Notes under the pieces: model-generated
What the model was told of the DNA's origin: nothing
Databases searched by the model: none
The model's input: only the letters and a program-made list of their open reading frames with translations
Shown here: piece after piece, positions 35,685 through 44,087 of the stretch
How the letters are laid out: each line of letters opens with the position of its first letter
Position numbering within the stretch: the stretch's first letter is position 1
Program-made: the position numbers and the translations under genes
Assembly: GCF_009846755.1 (NCBI RefSeq)
Contig: NZ_AQOR01000007.1
Location: 62,001 to 126,000 of the forward strand
DNA length: 64,000 nt
Source of the DNA: Alcanivorax sp. S71-1-4
Lineage (GTDB): Bacteria; Pseudomonadota; Gammaproteobacteria; Pseudomonadales; Alcanivoracaceae
Direction of reading: 5' to 3'

Positions 35685-36061
35685 TGGTGCGGCGCTGGTG
35701 CTGGCGGCTGCTGGCACTGCTGTTTGTCGGGCTGGGCCTGATCGGTGTGATCGTGCCGGGCATGCCCACGACGGTATTCATGCTGCTCGGCGCGTGGGCC
35801 GCGTCACACGGCTGGCCCGCGCTGCACGACTGGCTGCTGGCCCATCCGCGTTTTGGTCCGCCGATCCATCACTGGCGCGAACAGGGCGCGGTGCCGCGCC
35901 GGGCCAAATGGCTGGCGACGGTGACCATGACGCTGAGCATGCCGCTGATCTGTGTGTCGGCGGCGCCGCTGTGGGTGAAGTGGAGTGTGCCGTCGCTGAT
36001 GTGCGCGGTGCTGCTGTGGCTGTGGAGCCGGCCGGAATACCGCGGCAATCTGCCGGCCTGA
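35684..36061 (+). CDS. DUF454 (YbaN-family) inner-membrane protein
   Basis: This 125-residue membrane protein has three or four hydrophobic segments (about residues 5-40 and 75-115) and the family signature GLIGVIVPGMPTTVFMLLGAW followed by HPRFGPPIHHWREQGAVPRRAKW. The function is unknown, but family members are often next to heme or iron genes. It overlaps the heme oxygenase stop by one base, and Fur-like sites flank the pair. Confidence 0.88.
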   Translation: MVRRWCWRLLALLFVGLGLIGVIVPGMPTTVFMLLGAWAASHGWPALHDWLLAHPRFGPPIHHWREQGAVPRRAKWLATVTMTLSMPLICVSAAPLWVKWSVPSLMCAVLLWLWSRPEYRGNLPA

Positions 36062-36098
36062 TCGCGCTCTGGAACAGGGCGTTGCTCGGCCTGGTGTT

Positions 36099-36117
36099 GT
36101 AAATGCATATCATTGTC
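36099..36117. promoter_or_regulatory. Fur-box-like site upstream of exbB
   Basis: GTAAATGCATATCATTGTC matches the 19-bp Fur consensus at 13 positions. It is 40 bp upstream of the exbB start codon, a position suited to iron repression of the exbB-exbD-tonB operon. Confidence 0.65.
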
Positions 36118-36156
36118 TGCCCGCTGATGCGGGCAATGCTGTATGGGAAACGGACC

Positions 36157-37107
36157 ATGAAGACATTCGGTGTACTGATGATTGCCCTGCTGTGCAGCGG
36201 CCTGCTGCTGCCGGCCCAGGCTCAGGAAAGCACCTCGTCGGCGGCGACGCTGGCGGCGCCAGACGCCATGCCGCTGGCGGACGTGGACGCCCCTGCGGCG
36301 CCGGACGCGCAGGAAGAACCGGCGATGCAGGACACGCAGGAAGCGCCGGCCGGAGCGGCGCCGGTCATGGCCCATGATCTGTCCCCCTGGGGCATGTACC
36401 AGGCGGCGGACTGGGTGGTGAAGGCCGTGATGATCGGCCTGCTGCTGGCCTCGGTGCTGACCTGGACCGTGTGGGCCTTCAAGACCGTGCAGTTGCGGCT
36501 GGCCCGTCGTCGTGCCGCCCGGCTGCTGGATATCCTGATCGCTGCGGACAATTTCGCCCAGGCGGACGAAGCCTGCGCGGCCGGCCAGGGCGCCGGCATG
36601 CACCTGTTGCAGGCTACCCGGCACGAACTGACGCTGTCGGCCCGCGGCCCGGCCTCTGACGATGGCATCAAGGAGCGGGTCGCCGCGCGGCTGGAGCGGG
36701 TACAGGCTGCCGCCAGCGCGCAGATCAATCGCGGCACCGGGGTGCTCGCCAGCATTGGCGCGGTGGCGCCGTTCGTGGGCCTGTTCGGCACCGTGTGGGG
36801 CATCATGAACAGTTTTATCGGCATTGCCCGCACGCAGACCACCAACCTCGCAGTGGTCGCGCCGGGGATCGCCGAAGCCCTGCTGGCCACGGCCATCGGC
36901 CTCGTCGCGGCGATCCCGGCGGTGATCATCTATAACCACTTCTCGCGCAGCATCGGCGGCTACCGGGCGCTGCTGGCGGACATCGCCGTTGCCCTGCTGA
37001 CACTGGTCAGCCGTGACCTGGACCGCCGCCGTCCGGATGCCCGGCCGGTGACGCTCGTGGAAGAGGGCGAGCACACGGTGTTGGCGATGGCGCGGGGCGG
37101 GCACTGA
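36157..37107 (+). CDS. exbB: ExbB, TonB-system proton channel subunit (long form)
   Basis: This 316-residue protein has a cleavable signal peptide (about residues 1-22) and an Ala/Pro-rich periplasmic stretch. Three membrane segments follow (about 85-108, 205-235, 250-275), including the IGAVAPFVGLFGTVWGIMNSF signature of the MotA/TolQ/ExbB family. The signal-peptide-bearing N-terminal extension is known from Pseudomonas-type ExbB. It works with ExbD to energise TonB. The ATG at 36157 gives the signal peptide; an upstream ATG at 36103 would disrupt it. Confidence 0.9.
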   Translation: MKTFGVLMIALLCSGLLLPAQAQESTSSAATLAAPDAMPLADVDAPAAPDAQEEPAMQDTQEAPAGAAPVMAHDLSPWGMYQAADWVVKAVMIGLLLASVLTWTVWAFKTVQLRLARRRAARLLDILIAADNFAQADEACAAGQGAGMHLLQATRHELTLSARGPASDDGIKERVAARLERVQAAASAQINRGTGVLASIGAVAPFVGLFGTVWGIMNSFIGIARTQTTNLAVVAPGIAEALLATAIGLVAAIPAVIIYNHFSRSIGGYRALLADIAVALLTLVSRDLDRRRPDARPVTLVEEGEHTVLAMARGGH

Positions 37108-37550
37108 TGGCGTTCAACCTGTCATCCGGCGCTGGCGATGAGTTGCCGGAAAACCACGAGATCAACGTCACGCCTTTTATTGATGTGATGCTGGTGCTGC
37201 TGATCATTTTCATGGTGGCTGCGCCGCTGGCCACGGTGAGCGTGCCGGTGGACCTGCCGGCCGCCGCCGCGACACCGCAGCCGGCACCGAAGGACCCGGT
37301 CTACCTGACTCTGCAGCGCGACCTGACGCTGACGCTGGGCGAATCGCGCCAGGTCAGCCAGGAGAATCTGGCGGCGGCCTTGCAGGAACAGGTGCCGGAT
37401 ACCGCCCAGCGCATCCTGTTGCGTGCCGACCGTGACGTCGCTTACGGCGATCTGATGCAGGTGATGAACCGGCTCAGCCAGGCCGGCTACCTCAAGGTGG
37501 CGCTGGTCGGGCTGGAGATCCCCGGGGGTACGGACAGGGCGGCGCCATGA
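37107..37550 (+). CDS. exbD: ExbD, TonB-system proton channel subunit
   Basis: This 147-residue protein has a short cytoplasmic N-terminus, one membrane helix and a periplasmic domain. INVTPFIDVMLVLLIIFMV holds the conserved Asp (residue 26) that carries protons. The gene overlaps exbB by one base and tonB by four, so the three are co-translated. Confidence 0.93.
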   Translation: MAFNLSSGAGDELPENHEINVTPFIDVMLVLLIIFMVAAPLATVSVPVDLPAAAATPQPAPKDPVYLTLQRDLTLTLGESRQVSQENLAAALQEQVPDTAQRILLRADRDVAYGDLMQVMNRLSQAGYLKVALVGLEIPGGTDRAAP

Positions 37551-38371
37551 CCCCACTTGCAGGCGCGGGATTCGCGCCGCGCACGCGCGAACCGCTGTAC
37601 TGGCTGCTGGCCGCGCTGGCCGCACTGCTGGCCCACGTCGGTGTGGCGCTGGCGATGCTGTGGCAGCCCAGGGCAGAGTCTGTGCAGGCGCCACCGGCCG
37701 CGCCGATGGTGATGGACGTGGCGCTGCTGGCCGCGCCGCAAGCCCAGCCGTCGGAGTTGCCGCCCGGCCCGGAGCAGACCGAAGCCGCGCCGGCACCGGA
37801 GCCGTCTGTGCCGGAGGAGCCGTTGCCGGAACCGGAACCGGTCGAGCAGGAACCGCTGCCGGAAGTGGAGCCCGAGGTGGTGCTGGAAACCCGGCCTGAA
37901 CCGCCGCCGGCGCCACAGGAAGTGTCTGAGCAGGAACCGGATCCGGACGTCACCACCGCCAGTGATGCGCCGAACGATCAGGCCGCGCCGGAAACCACAG
38001 CACCGGTCTCGCTGCCGGCGGCACCTTCGGATGTGGCGGCCGCGCCCAGCGTCGGCGCTTTCAGCCAGCAGGCGGCCGACGCCCGCCAGCGTTGGCAGAG
38101 TGCATTGCAGGCACACCTGGAGCGGCGCAAGCGTTACCCGCGCCAGGCACAGATGATGCGTCGTGAAGGCGTCCCCTGGGTGACATTCACGATAGATCGT
38201 CAGGGCAAGGTGCTGGCCGCGACCCTGTTTCGTGCCAGCGGCGTCTCGGTGCTGGACGAGGAATCCCTGGCGCTGATCCACCGGGCCGAACCGTTGCCAA
38301 CGCCGCCGCCGGAAGTCCTTGGCGAGACGATCAGCCTGACGGTGCCGGTGGAGTTCTTTCTTGGCCGCTGA
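37547..38371 (+). CDS. tonB: TonB energy transducer
   Basis: This 274-residue protein has one N-terminal membrane anchor (about residues 18-40), a long Pro/Glu-rich periplasmic spacer (about 60-140) and a C-terminal TonB domain (about 185-274: RYPRQAQMMRREGVPWVTFTIDRQGKV). It transmits proton-motive energy to outer-membrane receptors. No TonB-dependent receptor gene is in the window. Its stop lies 17 bp from the convergent phospholipase-type gene. Confidence 0.92.
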   Translation: MTPLAGAGFAPRTREPLYWLLAALAALLAHVGVALAMLWQPRAESVQAPPAAPMVMDVALLAAPQAQPSELPPGPEQTEAAPAPEPSVPEEPLPEPEPVEQEPLPEVEPEVVLETRPEPPPAPQEVSEQEPDPDVTTASDAPNDQAAPETTAPVSLPAAPSDVAAAPSVGAFSQQAADARQRWQSALQAHLERRKRYPRQAQMMRREGVPWVTFTIDRQGKVLAATLFRASGVSVLDEESLALIHRAEPLPTPPPEVLGETISLTVPVEFFLGR

Positions 38372-38388
38372 GTGATGCGCTGCGCACG

Positions 38389-39930
38389 TCACAGCAACCA
38401 TTCGATCGGCAGCCACGACAGGACTTTCACTCCCATGCGCTTGAGCAGGCCGGTGCCGGGTTCGCGGGTATAGAGGATTTCCTCGTCGCCGCGCTGTTCG
38501 GTCCAGTACAGGCGCCCGCGCTCGTCCAGTTGTACGCGATAGGCTTCTCTCGGAATCTGCTGGTCGAAGGCGTCATTGATGGCACCGGCCAGCGTCGGGC
38601 TGTCGATGACAAAACCCAGTTCGGTGTTCAGGCGCGCTGAGCGCGGATCAAAATTGAACGAGCCGATAAACACCTTGCGGCCATCCACCGCGAACGTTTT
38701 CGCGTGCAGGCTGGAACCGGAACTGCCGAACGGCCCGGCGCTTTCGTTGCGGCCGGGGTCGCCGGGTTGCCGCTGGGTTTCCAGCAGGGTGATGCCGGCT
38801 TCCAGCATGTCCCGCCGTCGCTTGGCGTAACCGGCGTGCACGGCGGCCACGTCAGTGGCTTCCAGGGCGTTGGTCAGTACCCGCACTTTTACGCCGCGCG
38901 CCGACATGGCGGCCAGCGCGCGGACGCCGTCGGCGGTCGGCACAAAATACGGCGAGACCAGATCAAAACTCTCGGTTGCCTCGCCGATCAGGGCCGGCAA
39001 TGCGCTGATCAGCAGTTCACTGTCGTCCGCCTCGCCCAGCCCCTTGGCCGGGTCGTCACTGACCAGCCGGGTGGGTGCCCATTCAAAGCGCAACGTGTCC
39101 AGAGCAATGTGGTTGTCCCGCGCCTGGACTTGCAGGGCTTGCAGATACTGTTCGGCGCGTGGGTCGCCTTGTGCCTGTGCCGCCGCTTCAGACAGGGTGG
39201 CCAGGCGCGTGTCACTGACTTCGGGCAGGATCAGCGACACCGGATAGGAGGAGCCGCTTGCCCAGTAGCGATCAAAATCGCTGGCGGTATCCGCGACCAC
39301 CGGGCCGATGGCGAGCACATCCAGGTCCGAAAACAGCAGCCCGTCGGTCGCGGCGAAATACTCATCGCCAATATTGCGGCCGCCGATGATGGTGGCGCGC
39401 TGGTCGGCGGTGAACGACTTGTTGTGCATGCGCCGGTTGGCGCGCGAAAAGTGGGTGATGAAACCGAGCATCTTTGGTTTGCGCACGCTGAACGGATTGA
39501 ACAGCCGCACGTCCATATTGGGGTGCCGGTCCAGCGCGGCCAGCACTTCGTCCATGTCGCGGATGCCGTTGTCATCCAGCAGCAGCCGCACGCGCACACC
39601 GCGGTCCGCTGCGTCGTGCAATGCTTCCAGCATCATCGTGCCGGTAATGTCCATGTGCCAGATGTAATACTGCACGTCCAGCGTGCGCTCGGCGCTGCGT
39701 GCCAGCACCATGCGCGCGGCGAACGCCTGGCGCGGATCCGTCAGCGGCAGGATGCCGGATTCGTTCGGGTGCAGCCGTGCCAGCGGCACCGTGGCCGCAT
39801 CCAGCCAGGCACCCTGGAGGGCCTGTTCCGGCAAGACGGTGCTGTTGATGCGCTGGTCCAGCGCCGGCAGGGCACAACCGCCCAGCAGGGCCAGCAGGCA
39901 GGCGACGGTGAGAGAGCGTGTTGGCGGCAT
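38389..39930 (-). CDS. Phospholipase D/cardiolipin-synthase-family lipoprotein (copy A)
   Basis: This 513-residue protein has a lipoprotein signal (LLALLGGC, Cys at about 19) and two PLD domains. The HKD motifs are H-N-K-S-F-T-A-D (about residue 170) and H-A-K-T-F-A-V-D (about 410), each followed by IGG/IGSFNFDPRS. It resembles ClsC-type phospholipases/cardiolipin synthases anchored in the envelope. The start at 39930 puts the lipobox in the right place. A close paralogue lies directly upstream on the same strand. Confidence 0.88.
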   Translation of the reverse strand: MPPTRSLTVACLLALLGGCALPALDQRINSTVLPEQALQGAWLDAATVPLARLHPNESGILPLTDPRQAFAARMVLARSAERTLDVQYYIWHMDITGTMMLEALHDAADRGVRVRLLLDDNGIRDMDEVLAALDRHPNMDVRLFNPFSVRKPKMLGFITHFSRANRRMHNKSFTADQRATIIGGRNIGDEYFAATDGLLFSDLDVLAIGPVVADTASDFDRYWASGSSYPVSLILPEVSDTRLATLSEAAAQAQGDPRAEQYLQALQVQARDNHIALDTLRFEWAPTRLVSDDPAKGLGEADDSELLISALPALIGEATESFDLVSPYFVPTADGVRALAAMSARGVKVRVLTNALEATDVAAVHAGYAKRRRDMLEAGITLLETQRQPGDPGRNESAGPFGSSGSSLHAKTFAVDGRKVFIGSFNFDPRSARLNTELGFVIDSPTLAGAINDAFDQQIPREAYRVQLDERGRLYWTEQRGDEEILYTREPGTGLLKRMGVKVLSWLPIEWLL

Positions 39931-39999
39931 GGGTGCCGGGTCCTGTGGTGTGCGTTGTCGGGTCAGCATAACTGGCAAGGTGCCGGTATGTCGGGTGAA

Positions 40000-41544
40000 T
40001 CAGAGCATCCATTCAATCGGCAGCCAGGACAGCACCTTCACCCGCGCGCGTTTGAACAGTCCGGTTTTCGGATCATGTTCGAAGCGCTGTGTGCTGTCGC
40101 CGTGCTGCTCTGTCCAGTAAAGCCTGCCCCGGTCATCCAGATGCACGGCGTAGGCATCGCCTGGCACCTGCCGGTCGAACACGCTGCTGATGCCGCGCGC
40201 GATGACAGGGCTGTCGATGATGAACCCCAACTCGGTGTTCAGCTCCGCAGAGCGTGGATCGAAATTGAACGAACCGATAAAGGCCTGGCGTCCGTCGATG
40301 GCAAACGTCTTGGCGTGCAGGCTGGCGCCGGAACTGCCGAACGGGCCGGCGCTTTCATTGCGTTCCATGTCCTCGGACAGTTTGCGCATTTCAAACAGTT
40401 CGATCCCGGCGGCCAGCATGTCCTTGCGGTAGCGCGCGTAACCGGCGTGCACTGCCGCCACATTGGTGGCTTCCAGCGAGTTGGTGAGAATGCGCACGCG
40501 CACGCCGCGCTGGCTCAGCGACGTCAACAGCGCCACACCGGGCCGGGTGGGTACGAAATAGGGCGAGATCAGGTCCACCGAGTGTTCTGCGGCCTGAAAC
40601 AACGGCGGTAGCTGGCTGATCATCAGGTCGGTGCGCGCGGCCTGGCCCAGCCCTTTGGCCGGATCGTCGCTGATCATGCGTACCGGCGCCCACTGGAAAT
40701 GAATGGCGCCGCTGTTGAGACGGTCAGCAAACGGCGTGGCTTCCAGCAGGCTCAGGTACTCGATGGCGTCGTCATCGAGCATGGCGTCTTCCATTGCGGT
40801 GCCCAGCAATGCCACCCGGTCGTGTTTGGACGCGGGCAAAATCTGCGTGACCGGATAGGCGGACTGGCTGGCCCAGTAGCGGTCGAAATCCACCGCCACC
40901 TGCTCCGCCGCCGGACCGATGGCCAGCACATCCAGATCGGTGAACTGCACGCCGGTGCTGGCACCGAAATATTCGTCACCGATATTGCGGCCGCCGATTA
41001 CCGCCACGCGCTGGTCGACGGTGAAGGACTTGTTGTGCATGCGGCGATTGGTGCGCGGGAAGCCGGCCAGGAAACCGAGCATTTTCGGTTTGCGCAACGC
41101 AAACGGATTGAACAGCCGGATGTCGAGGTTCGGGTGCGTGTCCAGCGCGGCCAGCAGTGTGTCCATGCCGGGCACGCCGTTGTCGTCCAGCAGCAGGCGC
41201 ACGCGCACGCCCCGGTCGGCGGCATCATGCAGCGCGTTCAGCAGCAGCGTGCCGGTGACGTCCTGGTGCCAGATGTAATACTGCACATCCAGCGAGCGCT
41301 CGGCGCTTTCGGCCAGCATCATGCGGGCGGCAAAGGCCTGGTGAGCATCGGGCAGGGCGATCAGGCCCGACAGGCCGGGGTGTGCCTCGGTCAGGGGCTG
41401 CGTGGTGCTGTCCAGCCAGGTGCCGTGCAGCGCGGTGTCCGGCAGGCGTTGGGCATTGACGCCCTGGTCCACCGCCGGCAGGGCGCAGCCGCCGAGCAGC
41501 AGGGCACAAAACAGGGGAAGTAGCAGTCTCGGGCAGGGCGGCAT
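40000..41544 (-). CDS. Phospholipase D/cardiolipin-synthase-family lipoprotein (copy B)
   Basis: This 514-residue protein is collinear with copy A: lipobox LLLGGC near residue 20, and two HKD motifs (HNKSFTVD, HAKTFAID) followed by IGGRN and IGSFNFDPRS. Both copies share the DVQYYIWH entry and C-terminal WLPIEW(L/M)L. The tandem pair arose by duplication. The frame stays open far upstream, but residues before the lipobox lack homology to copy A, so I start at 41544 (an ATG at 41562 is an alternative). Confidence 0.87.
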   Translation of the reverse strand: MPPCPRLLLPLFCALLLGGCALPAVDQGVNAQRLPDTALHGTWLDSTTQPLTEAHPGLSGLIALPDAHQAFAARMMLAESAERSLDVQYYIWHQDVTGTLLLNALHDAADRGVRVRLLLDDNGVPGMDTLLAALDTHPNLDIRLFNPFALRKPKMLGFLAGFPRTNRRMHNKSFTVDQRVAVIGGRNIGDEYFGASTGVQFTDLDVLAIGPAAEQVAVDFDRYWASQSAYPVTQILPASKHDRVALLGTAMEDAMLDDDAIEYLSLLEATPFADRLNSGAIHFQWAPVRMISDDPAKGLGQAARTDLMISQLPPLFQAAEHSVDLISPYFVPTRPGVALLTSLSQRGVRVRILTNSLEATNVAAVHAGYARYRKDMLAAGIELFEMRKLSEDMERNESAGPFGSSGASLHAKTFAIDGRQAFIGSFNFDPRSAELNTELGFIIDSPVIARGISSVFDRQVPGDAYAVHLDDRGRLYWTEQHGDSTQRFEHDPKTGLFKRARVKVLSWLPIEWML

Positions 41545-41682
41545 GGTCTGGTCCGTGATCATGGCGTCCCGATGATCATAGCGGTCGATGCCGCCGACAG
41601 CCATGCGCGCGTGACCGGACCTGATGGTACAATCCGCGCCGTCCTGTATCCCGGCAATGGCCGGTGGAGTGGAGAAACCCCG

Positions 41683-42405
41683 ATGGCTTCCAAGCCTGTC
41701 CTGATTGCCTGTGCTGGCCGTACCTTCCCGCAGATCAGCGCCCGACAGGGTGATTTCGATGACTGGATTGCCCAGGGCCTGGGCGAACGCCTGCCAGTGA
41801 CCGTGCTGGATATCCGCGCAGCACAGGTATTGCCCGCCGCCGATACCCTGGCGGGCGTGGTGGTGACCGGCTCGCACAGCATGGTCAGCGACCGTGAACC
41901 CTGGAGCGAACAGGCCGCCGACTGGCTGCGCACAGTGACCGTTGCCGGCGTGCCCGTGCTCGGTATCTGTTATGGCCATCAATTGTTGGCGCATGCGTTC
42001 GGCGGTGCCGTGGATTACCGCCCGGAGGGCATCGAGATCGGCACCGTCGACGTCACATTGACTGACGCGGCACGCGATGATGCGCTGTTCCGCGAAGCGC
42101 CGCAGACGTTCGCGGCGCAACTGGTGCATCGTCAATCCGTGCTGCGATTGCCGGAGCACGCCGTGCTGCTTGCAAGCAGTGGTGAGGAAGTGCACCAGGC
42201 ATTCCGTCTTGGCGAGTGCGCCTGGGGCGTGCAGTTTCATCCGGAATTTTCCGCCGGGGCCATGCGCGCGTATATCGCGCAGATGACGCAGGTGCTGGTG
42301 GAGCAGGGCCGGGATCAGGCAGCGCTGGCTGCGGGTGTCCGCGAGACGCCGCAAGCGGCAGCGTTGCTGGCACGTTTTGCGGCGATTGCGGCGCAGCGTC
42401 TGTAA
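41683..42405 (+). CDS. Class I glutamine amidotransferase (GMP synthase-like)
   Basis: This 240-residue amidotransferase domain stands alone. The nucleophile elbow is GICYGHQ (Cys96) and the catalytic His-Glu pair is in GVQFHPEF (about residue 187). Such stand-alone proteins, like YfeJ/GuaA-N-like enzymes, often hydrolyse glutamine or gamma-glutamyl compounds; the acceptor is unknown. The ATG at 41683 follows GGAGTGGAGA. It is divergent from the PLD pair. Confidence 0.88.
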   Translation: MASKPVLIACAGRTFPQISARQGDFDDWIAQGLGERLPVTVLDIRAAQVLPAADTLAGVVVTGSHSMVSDREPWSEQAADWLRTVTVAGVPVLGICYGHQLLAHAFGGAVDYRPEGIEIGTVDVTLTDAARDDALFREAPQTFAAQLVHRQSVLRLPEHAVLLASSGEEVHQAFRLGECAWGVQFHPEFSAGAMRAYIAQMTQVLVEQGRDQAALAAGVRETPQAAALLARFAAIAAQRL

Positions 42406-42539
42406 AAAAGCCGCGTGGAGTCTGAGACTTTCGGCCAATAATGACCGCAGGCGCGCAGACGCAATGCTACACTGCGCGCCATCCCGTATCCCGCCCCCGC
42501 GGCGGGCTTTTCGTTCACGCAATCTGCAGAGGCGAGTCA

Positions 42540-43439
42540 GTGAGTGCACTGTGGCTGGTGGTGATCTGTATCGGCGCCGGGGCGATAGCCGCCCGGTTCC
42601 GGCATCCCGAGGGTTTGGTGCCCGGCCTGAACTGGTGGGTGTTGCACGTGGCGCTGCCGGCGCTGGTGCTGCAACAGATCATCCTGCTGGAGTGGTCCAA
42701 TGATTTGCTGTTTCCTGCCGTCTCCATGTGGCTGGTGTTCGCCGGTGCCTGGCTGCTGATCAGTCTGGTGGGCCGCTGGCGCGGCTGGAGTCGCGGCCAG
42801 GTGGGGGCGCTGGTGTTGACCGCCGGGCTGGGCAACACGTCGTTTGTCGGCTACCCCCTGATCGAGGCGCTGCGTGGACACGATGCGCTGGGCGTGGCGG
42901 TAATCGCCGATCAGCTCGGGTCGTTTCTGGCCTTATCGTCTGCGGGCGTCATCGTGGCCGCGCTGTACTCGGGCCTGCGGGTTCACCCGGCGGCGCTGGC
43001 GAAACGCGTGGTCACCTTCCCGGCCTTTATTGCCCTGGTGGCGGCATTGCTGCTGCGCCAGGCCGGCGGCTTGCCGCCGGTCCTGATGGAAGTGGCGGGC
43101 CGGCTTGGCCTGACGCTGACACCGCTGGCGCTGTTTTCGGTCGGCATGCAGTTGCGGCTGCGTGCTTCCGGCCATGACCTGGGTCCCATGCTGTACGGCC
43201 TGGGCTGGAAACTGATGCTCGCGCCGCTGATGATATGGGGCATTGCCGTGGCCATCGGCGCGCCGCCTGCGTCGGGCGACATTGCCGTATTGCAGGCGGC
43301 CATGGCACCGATGATCACCGCCGGTATTCTGGCGCAACAACACGGGCTGGCACCGTCGCTGGCGAATCACATCGTCGGCATCGGTATCCTGCTGTCTCTG
43401 GTCACGGTCCCCCTGGCCAATTATCTGCTGGGCCTGTAG
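42540..43439 (+). CDS. AEC-family permease
   Basis: This 299-residue membrane protein has about ten hydrophobic helices in two repeats of five. The family features NTSFVGYPLIEAL and AAMAPMITAGILAQQHGL are typical of auxin-efflux-carrier-like transporters, which export or exchange small organic acids such as malonate or malate. I read the start as the GTG at 42540 with an AGAGGCGA site; an in-frame ATG at 42441 adds a polar stretch unlike the family. Confidence 0.82.
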   Translation: MSALWLVVICIGAGAIAARFRHPEGLVPGLNWWVLHVALPALVLQQIILLEWSNDLLFPAVSMWLVFAGAWLLISLVGRWRGWSRGQVGALVLTAGLGNTSFVGYPLIEALRGHDALGVAVIADQLGSFLALSSAGVIVAALYSGLRVHPAALAKRVVTFPAFIALVAALLLRQAGGLPPVLMEVAGRLGLTLTPLALFSVGMQLRLRASGHDLGPMLYGLGWKLMLAPLMIWGIAVAIGAPPASGDIAVLQAAMAPMITAGILAQQHGLAPSLANHIVGIGILLSLVTVPLANYLLGL

Positions 43440-43466
43440 GTACCGCGCCGCAACGGAGGGCATCAC

Positions 43467-43946
43467 GTGCGACACTGGCAACTGGCAAAAGAAGTGGGCG
43501 AGGCGCTGGCCAGCGCCAGGGTCTCGCTGGCCACGGCGGAATCCTGCACCGGCGGTGGCATCGCCGCGGCCATCACGGATATTCCCGGTTGTTCCGGCTG
43601 GTTTGAGCGCGGTTTCGTGACCTATTCCAACGCCGCGAAAATGGACATGCTCGGTGTCCCCGCCACGTTGCTGGATGAGCATGGCGCGGTCAGTGGCCCG
43701 GTGGTGCGGGCCATGGCCGAGGGCGCGTTGCAGCACAGCCTGGCGGACATCAGTGTCGCGGTCAGCGGCATCGCCGGCCCCGATGGCGGCACGCCTGCCA
43801 AGCCGGTAGGCACCGTCTGGTTTGCCTGGGCCCGCCGTGGCGGCCGCACCGACATTCACTGCCAGTGCCTGTCCGGTGACCGCGATGCGGTGCGCGCCGG
43901 CACCATCGAAATCGCCCTGCGCGGCGTGCTGGCGCGGCTGCGCTGA
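43467..43946 (+). CDS. pncC: Nicotinamide-nucleotide amidase (CinA C-terminal family)
   Basis: This 159-residue stand-alone CinA C-terminal domain converts nicotinamide mononucleotide to nicotinate mononucleotide. TAESCTGGGIAAAIT, RGFVTYSNAAKMDMLGV and AVSGIAGPDGG are the signature segments, with the nucleophilic Ser in ESCTGG. The start is GTG after CGGAGGG. It lies 141 bp upstream of recA, the usual place in Pseudomonas and many other bacteria. Confidence 0.93.
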   Translation: MRHWQLAKEVGEALASARVSLATAESCTGGGIAAAITDIPGCSGWFERGFVTYSNAAKMDMLGVPATLLDEHGAVSGPVVRAMAEGALQHSLADISVAVSGIAGPDGGTPAKPVGTVWFAWARRGGRTDIHCQCLSGDRDAVRAGTIEIALRGVLARLR

Positions 43947-44003
43947 GCCCTGATCACCGTCCCGTTTTGCCGGGGTTGCAGGGGCAGGGCCTCCTGAGCA
44001 TAA

Positions 44004-44023
44004 TACTGTCCATATTAACAGTG
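44004..44023. promoter_or_regulatory. LexA (SOS) box of recA
   Basis: TACTGTCCATATTAACAGTG has the LexA pattern CTGT-N8-ACAG (44006-44021) and lies 64 bp upstream of the recA start. It implies DNA-damage induction of recA and probably recX. Confidence 0.92.
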
Positions 44024-44087
44024 TCCGGTCCCGGGCCATCCCCTGTGCCAGTCACCACCGAGCATTCACCACCGAGAGGGTTTTGCA

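Noticed and set aside
41545-42549. N-terminal extension of the second PLD protein up to 42549
   Set aside because: The extension lies antisense to the amidotransferase gene and would bury the lipoprotein signal; the paralogue begins at the signal.
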